In this document: one piece after another, positions 57,806-64,000 of the stretch
Layout of the letters: the number at the start of each line of letters is the position of its first letter
How positions within the stretch are numbered: position 1 is the stretch's first letter
NCBI GenBank assembly: GCA_964017235.1
Contig: OZ024936.1
Span: 29,782,040-29,846,039, forward strand
Source: Sabellastarte sp. h YS-2021
Lineage: Eukaryota > Annelida > Polychaeta > Sabellida > Sabellidae
Length of the DNA: 64,000 nucleotides
Direction: 5' to 3'
Program-made: the position numbers and the translations under genes
Notes under the pieces: model-generated
What the model was told of the DNA's origin: nothing
Seen by the model: the letters and a program-made list of their open reading frames with translations, nothing else
Database searches by the model: none

Positions 57806-57864
57806 GTTTGTATGAGTTTCATAGCCCCATTGAATATTACTTAATAAGTGAATATCGGGTTTAA

Positions 57865-58265
57865 AGCTCTATATCCTCGTGATGCTAGTACTTTTCCACC
57901 TGTAAACCTGCGTCTACCACGACTAGGGACGTTATCATAGCTCTCTATATCGTGGATCTTTCGAGGTGTATTATTAATGGGTGATATCGAGAAGTTCTGT
58001 TTATCGGCAATAATATCGTTGAAATTGAAATAAACAAACATGCAATATTAAGTTTAAATCCAAAAACAGCCACATTTTCTGTACTGTTTGTGCATTCATG
58101 TAAACCGGAATTACCATATACCTCTTATATCACCCACTTCCTGTCTGAAATAAATGAAGCAGAAGTTGCAGGAAAACAGCAAATTAATTAAATTTTACAC
58201 ATAAAGATATATTTTCATTATTATATATTTGTCATTTTCATTACTTTTTACAATATATAACTGAT
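57865..58265. other. no further exon seen
   Basis: Presumed start of intron 1 of the FAM8A1-like gene. Minus-strand frames across 57443-57822 are shadows of the exon. Confidence 0.45.
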
Positions 58266-58440
58266 AGCAGACTTGTAATCTATTACAGCCAATCTATTAC
58301 TATTACTATTACATTTGAAAATATTCAATCTATTACTATTACTATTACATTTCAAAATTTTAAATCTATTACTATTACATTGGCATCTATTACTTCTATT
58401 ACTTTCTATTACATTCTATTACAATTTGGCGCAAACTTGA
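58266..58440. repeat. (CTATTA)n-type microsatellite
   Basis: Runs of TCTATTACTATTACTATTAC separated by short AT-rich spacers, degenerating to TTCTATTACTTTCTATTACA at the right. A complementary stretch (AATAGAAAGTAATAGATGTA) is at 59505-59550, next to the inverted element A tail. Confidence 0.85.
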
Positions 58441-59504
58441 GAGGTAATTTTAACACAGAAATAAAACTGACAGGATACTTTATACATCTAATTTTATTGA
58501 AAATGTTCAGATTATGCCATACAAGGATAAAATATCACAAATATATCACTTGGTATATTTACAATTAAATAAATAGATCCCGTATTTATTCTTTTTAAGA
58601 ATGACTTGACTACTTGGAGAATTTATGAGAATTCTATACAAAGCCACTTAAGTGCTGTAAATTTTGTAATGAGAGGTATATTTCTGGCAAATTCCGTGCA
58701 AAGCTTTTTAAATGCTGAATAATATGTTATTATCAGTAAATATTATCTGGGGGAAATACACTGTTGTAAAACAATTCTCATATTTATTCACTTTATGATG
58801 AGTTGTTAGATTTGAAAAACTCTTATTATTATGAGAAATACTTGATGAGCAGTATTTACAAAAGAAAACACTGCATTCAAAGAACCCCTTTCTTTCAAAT
58901 TCTTTGCATGCAGAGCCCACCTCAAAATGATTCAAGAGTGACATTTATGTTTGAAAATAATAACTCCGGTAATTTTATGTAAATCAGTGAAACAGCTAAC
59001 ACAAGCCACAATGCTGCCCTTATTATACACAATAGTGACCTGTGTGATTGCCTTTCATGTGTCACAGTTTCTCCTTACTCAGGAACATTTAGTTAATCCT
59101 TCCAAAGGTTAAATTGGCCTCTTTAAGCCTTTAATAATACCACCTCAAAGACAGTTGTTTTAGAACATTCAATCAAAGAGGGACAATTAAAGGTCCCTTG
59201 ATATTTCAAAGTTATTTATTTTAACATTTGTGTGTTATATTTAGTATTCTTTGATGACAAGTGGATTATTTGAAAAGTGTATGTATGAAAGTTTAAAATG
59301 AATTTGACTTATGAGTGCTACAAAATCAATTCATTATTGTTTTGAAGTTTATTTAAAGTGATGATTTTATGACAATTAATTCATTATTGTATCAAAGTCC
59401 ATTTAAAGTATTAATTTATATGAAAACTAATTCATTACAGAATTAAAGTCCATGTTAAGTGATCATTTTTCTACAACCTCCTTCTGAAAAATAGCAAAGG
59501 GTAA
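58441..59504. other. no feature seen
   Basis: AT-rich sequence with two or three diverged short repeats (AATTCATTA..., TTTAAAGT) at about 59320-59460. No gene recognised. Confidence 0.45.
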
Positions 59505-59545
59505 ATTGTAATAGAAAAATAATAGAAAGTAATAGATGTAATAGA

Positions 59546-62500
59546 TAGAATTATGTCCACCCCCCTGGGGGGTGGATATATTATTTTTGCTTTTTTCGCC
59601 GTCCGATGTCCGATGTCCGGCGTCCGGCGTCCGATGTCCGGCGTCACGCATGGTTTCCGCTCATTTAAAGGAAAAGTATTAGAGCTATTGTCACCAAATT
59701 TGGTATGCAGGCTTATTGGGTCAGTAGCTTGCTTGGGATTGCTTTTGGCTGTTGTACCTCTTTTGCTTATTGAGTAATACTTAAGTACAGCTATTTTCAG
59801 TACCCATTGGTTTCCGTGCATTTAAGCCAAAATAATTAAAGATATTTTACTACAATTTTGAATACAAGATTGTTATGTCCATAGCTCGCTTGGTATTGCA
59901 TTTGGGACTGATAGCTTTGTCAGTACATGAGTAATAGCCATTTAGGTACTTCATTGTGTATTTTCAGTACTACTTTTGAGTAATTTGCTAATATCTCAGA
60001 AACCGTGTGAGATAGAGCGATTTCGTCGAAATTTTCGACCCACAGGGTATTTAAGGAATGTAATATTTGCAATTTTCAAAAAATTTTCCCCTCCCCAAAA
60101 ATGGCGGCCATTTTGAATTTTCGAATTTTTGCCAAAAATGGCAAAACACTAATTTGCTTCTATCTCCTTAACCGTGCGAGATAGAGCGATTTCGTCAAAA
60201 TTTTCGACCCACAGGGTATCTGAGCATTGTACTCTTGGTAATTTTAAAAAAATTTTCCCCTCCCCAAAAATGGCGGCCATTTTGAATTTTCGAATTTTTG
60301 CCAAAAATGGCAAAACACAAATTTGCTTCTATCTCCTTAACCGTGCCAGATAGAGCGATTTCGTCAAAATTTTTGACCCACAGGGCATCTGAGCATTGTG
60401 CTCTTGGTAATTTTTCCAAAAATTTTCCCCTCCCCAAAAATGGCGGCCATTTTGAATTTTCGAATTTTTGCCAAAAATGGCAAAACACTAATTTGCTTCT
60501 ATCTCCTTAACCGTGCGAGATAGAGTGATTTCGTCGAAATTTTCGACCCACAGAGTATCTAAGGAATGCAATTTTTGCAATTTTCAAAAAATTTTCCCCT
60601 CCCCAAAAATGGCGGCCATTTTGAATTTTCGAATTTTTGCCAAAAATGGCAAAACACAAATTTGCTTCTATCTCCTTAACCGTGCCAGATAGAGCGATTT
60701 CGTCAAAATTTTCGACCTACAGGGTATCTGAGCATTGTGCTCTTGGTAATTTTTACAAAATTTTCCCCTCCCCAAAAATGGCGGCCATTTTGAATTTTCG
60801 AATTTTTGCCAAAAATGGCAAAACACTAATTTGCTTCTATCTCCTTAACCGTGCGAGATAGAGCGATTTCGTCGAAATTTTCGACCCACAGGGTATCTAA
60901 GGAATGTAATCTTTGCAATTTTCCAAAAATTTTCCCCTCCCCAAAAATGGCGGCCATTTTGAATTTTCGAATTTTTGCCAAAAATGGCAAAACACAAATT
61001 TGCTTCTATCTCCTTAACCGTGCGAGATAGAGTGATTTCGTCGAAATTTTCGACCCACAGGGTAACTAAGGAATGCAATCTTTGCAATTTTCCAAAAATT
61101 TTCCCCTCCCCAAAAAATGGCGGCCATTTTGAATTTTCGAATTTTTGCCAAAAATGGCAAAACACAAATTTCCTTCTATCTCCTTAACCGTGCCAGATAG
61201 AGCGATTTCGTCAAAATTTTCGACCCACAGGGTATCTGAGCATTGTACTCTTGGCAATTTTTAAAAAAATTTCCCCTCCCCAAAAATGGCGGCCATTTTG
61301 AATTTTCGAATTTTTGCCAAAAATGGCAAAACACTAATTTGCTTCTATCTCCTTAACCGTGCGAGATAGAGTGATTTCGTTGAAATTTTCGACCCACAGG
61401 GTATCTAAGGAATGCAATCTTTGCAATTTTCCAAAAATTTTCCCCTCCCCAAAAATGGCGGCCATTTTGAATTTTCGAATTTTTGCCAAAAATGGCAAAA
61501 CAAATTTCCTTCTATCTCCTTAACCGTGCGAGATAGAGCGATTTCGTCGAAATTTTCGACCCACAGGGTATCTAAGGAATGCAATCTTTGCAATTTTCAA
61601 AAAATTTTCCCCTCCCCAAAAATGGCGGCCATTTTGAATTTTCGAATTTTTGCCAAAAATGGCAAAACACCAATCTGCTTCTATCTCCTTAACCGTGCGA
61701 GATAGAGCGATTTCGTCAAAATTTTTGACCCACAGGGAATCTGAGCATTGTACTCTTGGTAATTTTTAAAAAATTTTCCCCTCCCCAAAAATGGCGGCCA
61801 TTTTGAATTTTCGAATTTTTGCCAAAAATGGCAAAACACAAATTTGCTTCTATCTCCTTAACCGTGCCAGATAGAGCGATTTTGTCAAAATTTTCGACCC
61901 ACAGGGTATCTGAGCATTGTGCTCTTGGTAATTTTTACAAAATTTTCCCCTCCCCAAAAATGGCGGCCATTTTGAATTTTCGAATTTTTGCCAAAAATGA
62001 CAAAACACTAATTTGCTTCTATCTCCTTAACCGTGCGAGATAGCGCGATTTCGTCGAAATTTTCGACCCACAGGGTATCTGAGCATTGTGCTCTTGGTAA
62101 TTTTCCAAAAATTTTCCCCTCCCCAAAAATGGCGGCCATTTTGAATTTTCGAATTTTTGCCAAAAATGGCAAAACACTAATTTGCTTCTATCTCCTTAAC
62201 CGTGCGAGATAGAGCGATTTCGTCGAAATTTTCGACCCACAGGGTATCTAAGGAATGCAATCTTTGCAATTTTCCAAAAATTTTCCCCTCCCCAAAAATG
62301 GCAGCCATTTTGAATTTTCGAATTTTTGCCAAAAATGGCAAAACACAAATTTCCTTCTATCTCCTTAACCGTGCCAGATAGAGCGATTTCGTCAAAATTT
62401 TCGACCCACAGGGTATCTGAGCATTGTACTCTTGGTAATTTTCCAAAAATTTTCCCCTCCCCAAAAATGGCGGCCATTTTGAATTTTCGAATTTTTGCCA

Positions 62501-64000
62501 AAAATGGCAAAACACAAATTTGCTTCTATCTCCTTAACCGTGCCAGATAGAGCGATTTCGTCAAAATTTTCGACCCACAGGGTATCTAAGGAATGCAATC
62601 TTTGCAATTTTCCAAAAATTTTCCCCTCCCCAAAAATGGCGGCCATTTTGAATTTTCGAATTTTTGCCAAAAATGGCAAAACACAAATTTCCTCCTATCT
62701 CCTTAACCGTGCCAGATAGAGCGATTTCGTCAAAATTTTCGACCCACAGGGTATCTGAGCATTGTACTCTTGGTAATTTTCCAAAAATTTTCCCCTCCCC
62801 AAAAATGGCGGCCATTTGAACTTTCGAATTTTTGCCAAAAATGGCAAAACACTAATTTGCTTCTATCTCCTTAACCGTGCGAGATAGAGTGATTTCGTCG
62901 AAATTTTCGACCCACAGGGTATCTAAGGAATGCAATCTTTGCAATTTTCCAAAAATTTTCCCCTCCCCAAAAATGGCGGCCATTTTGAATTTTCGAATTT
63001 TTGCCAAAAATGGCAAAACACAAATTTGCTTCTATCTCCTTAACCGTGCCAGATAGAGCGATTTCGTCAAAATTTTTGACCCACAGGGTATCTGAGCATT
63101 GTGCTCTTGGTAATTTTTCCAAAAATTTTCCCCTCCCCAAAAATGGCGGCCATTTTGAATTTTCGAATTTTTGCCAAAAATGGCAAAACACTAATTTGCT
63201 TCTATCTCCTTAACCGTGCGAGATAGAGTGATTTCGTCGAAATTTTCGACCCACAGGGTATCTAAGGAATGCAATTTTTGCAATTTTCAAAAAATTTTCC
63301 CCTCCCCAAAAATGGCGGCCATTTTGAATTTTCGAATTTTTGCCAAAAATGGCAAAACACAAATTTGCTTCTATCTCCTTAACCGTGCCAGATAGAGCGA
63401 TTTCGTCAAAATTTTCGACCCACAGGGTATCTGAGCATTGTACTCTTGGTAATTTTCCAAAAATTTTCCCCTCCCCAAAAATGGCGGCCATTTTGAATTT
63501 TCGAATTTTTGCCAAAAATGGCAAAACACAAATTTGCTTCTATCTCCTTAACCGTGCCAGATAGAGCGATTTCGTCAAAATTTTCGACCCACAGGGTATC
63601 TAAGGAATGCAATCTTTGCAATTTTCCAAAAATTTTCCCCTCCCCAAAAATGGCGGCCATTTTGAATTTTCGAATTTTTGCCAAAAATGGCAAAACAAAT
63701 TTCCTTCTATCTCCTTAACCGTGCGAGATAGAGCGATTTCGTCGAAATTTTCGACCCACAGGGTATCTAAGGAATGCAATCTTTGCAATTTTCAAAAAAT
63801 TTTCCCCTCCCCAAAAATGGCGGCCATTTTGAATTTTCGAATTTTTGCCAAAAATGGCAAAACACCAATCTGCTTCTATCTCCTTAACCGTGCGAGATAG
63901 AGCGATTTCGTCAAAATTTTCGACCCACAGGGTATCTGAGCATTGTGCACTTGGTAATTTTTACAAAATTTTCCCCTCCCCAAAAATGGCGGCCATTTTG
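59546..64000 (-). mobile_element. element D: inverted copy of element A tail and 169-bp array
   Basis: The 3' hairpin TCCACCCCCC/GGGGGGTGGA (59556-59576), the GC-rich CGCCGGACATCGGA-type run, and the unique tail (to about 59990) match 15096-15525 inverted and almost unchanged. From about 59995 the 169-bp satellite continues on the minus strand for about 24 monomers and leaves the window. The head is not visible, so whether it is of C type is unknown. It would lie in intron 1 of the FAM8A1-like gene, antisense to it. There is no coding capacity. Confidence 0.8.
59995..64000 (-). repeat. 169-bp satellite array, inverted
   Basis: Same monomer as at 8727-15095, read from the minus strand (plus-strand landmarks AAAATGGCGGCCATTTT, TTTTGCCAAAAATGGCAAAA, TATCTCCTTAACCGTGC). 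Two monomer types are interspersed: one with GAATGCAATCTTTGCAATTTT and one with GAGCATTGTACTCTTGGTAATTTT. The second type is rare in the first array (near 9220 and 11465), so the two arrays have homogenised separately. Confidence 0.95.

Noticed and set aside
57443-57822. Minus-strand and +3 frames overlapping 57397-57864
   Set aside because: They are shadows of the FAM8A1-like exon, which has the better start context and recognisable motifs.
59995-64000. CRISPR-like regular repetition
   Set aside because: The whole 169-bp unit repeats with no unique spacers, and the DNA is clearly from an animal.

Overview
This is eukaryotic, AT-rich, repeat-dense animal DNA. The repeat content points to a marine invertebrate, most likely a bivalve mollusc: tRNA-headed SINEs with (AAAT)n tails, and Helentron/'pearl'-like elements whose cores are ~145-170 bp satellite monomers. 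That taxonomic call is inference. No prokaryotic, viral or organellar gene organisation is visible.

Two host genes can be supported, arranged divergently. On the minus strand, 37609-37470 and 33815-33602 are the first two coding exons of a RIM (Rab3-interacting molecule, RIMS/UNC-10) orthologue. They have canonical splice sites, matching phase, and a zinc-finger core that still lacks its last two cysteines. No third exon was found, so nearly all of 1-33601 appears to be intron 2. On the plus strand, 57397-~57805 looks like the first coding exon of a FAM8A1-like gene (RDD family, an ER-associated degradation cofactor). Its RDD exons are not in the window.

Layout. 0-8 kb: MITEs, a tRNA-SINE, a 2.2-kb element with a 155-bp tandem core (B1), a hAT MITE with an 8-bp target duplication, LINE-tail fragments and a 5S-rRNA-derived SINE. 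8.3-15.5 kb: a large composite element (A) with about 35 monomers of a 169-bp satellite, including a 2,246-bp head-plus-array unit present twice in tandem and ending in a GC-rich terminal hairpin. 16.4-24.2 kb: a nest of rolling-circle-like elements (C1, B2, C2) with 145-, 148- and 155-bp tandem cores. 24-33 kb: mostly featureless intron with SINEs, nested MITEs and two abutting palindromes. 33.6-37.6 kb: the RIM exons. 38-42 kb: SINE cluster. 42.2-45.4 kb: a foldback element with arms of short palindromic subrepeats, bracketed by inverted PIF/Harbinger transposase fragments. 46-54 kb: decayed non-LTR retrotransposon pieces. 55.9-56.8 kb: an element built from AAACGTTTATAAATGTTTA-like palindromes. 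57.4 kb: FAM8A1-like exon. 59.55-64 kb: an inverted copy of the element A tail and 169-bp array, running off the window end.

The most interesting material is the satellite-bearing mobile elements. Different 5' heads, tandem cores and 3' hairpin tails appear to have been recombined (A carries a C-type head and a D-type tail). One head-plus-core block is duplicated with its left edge almost at the element's 5' terminus. Both 169-bp arrays lie antisense to the host gene whose intron they appear to occupy.
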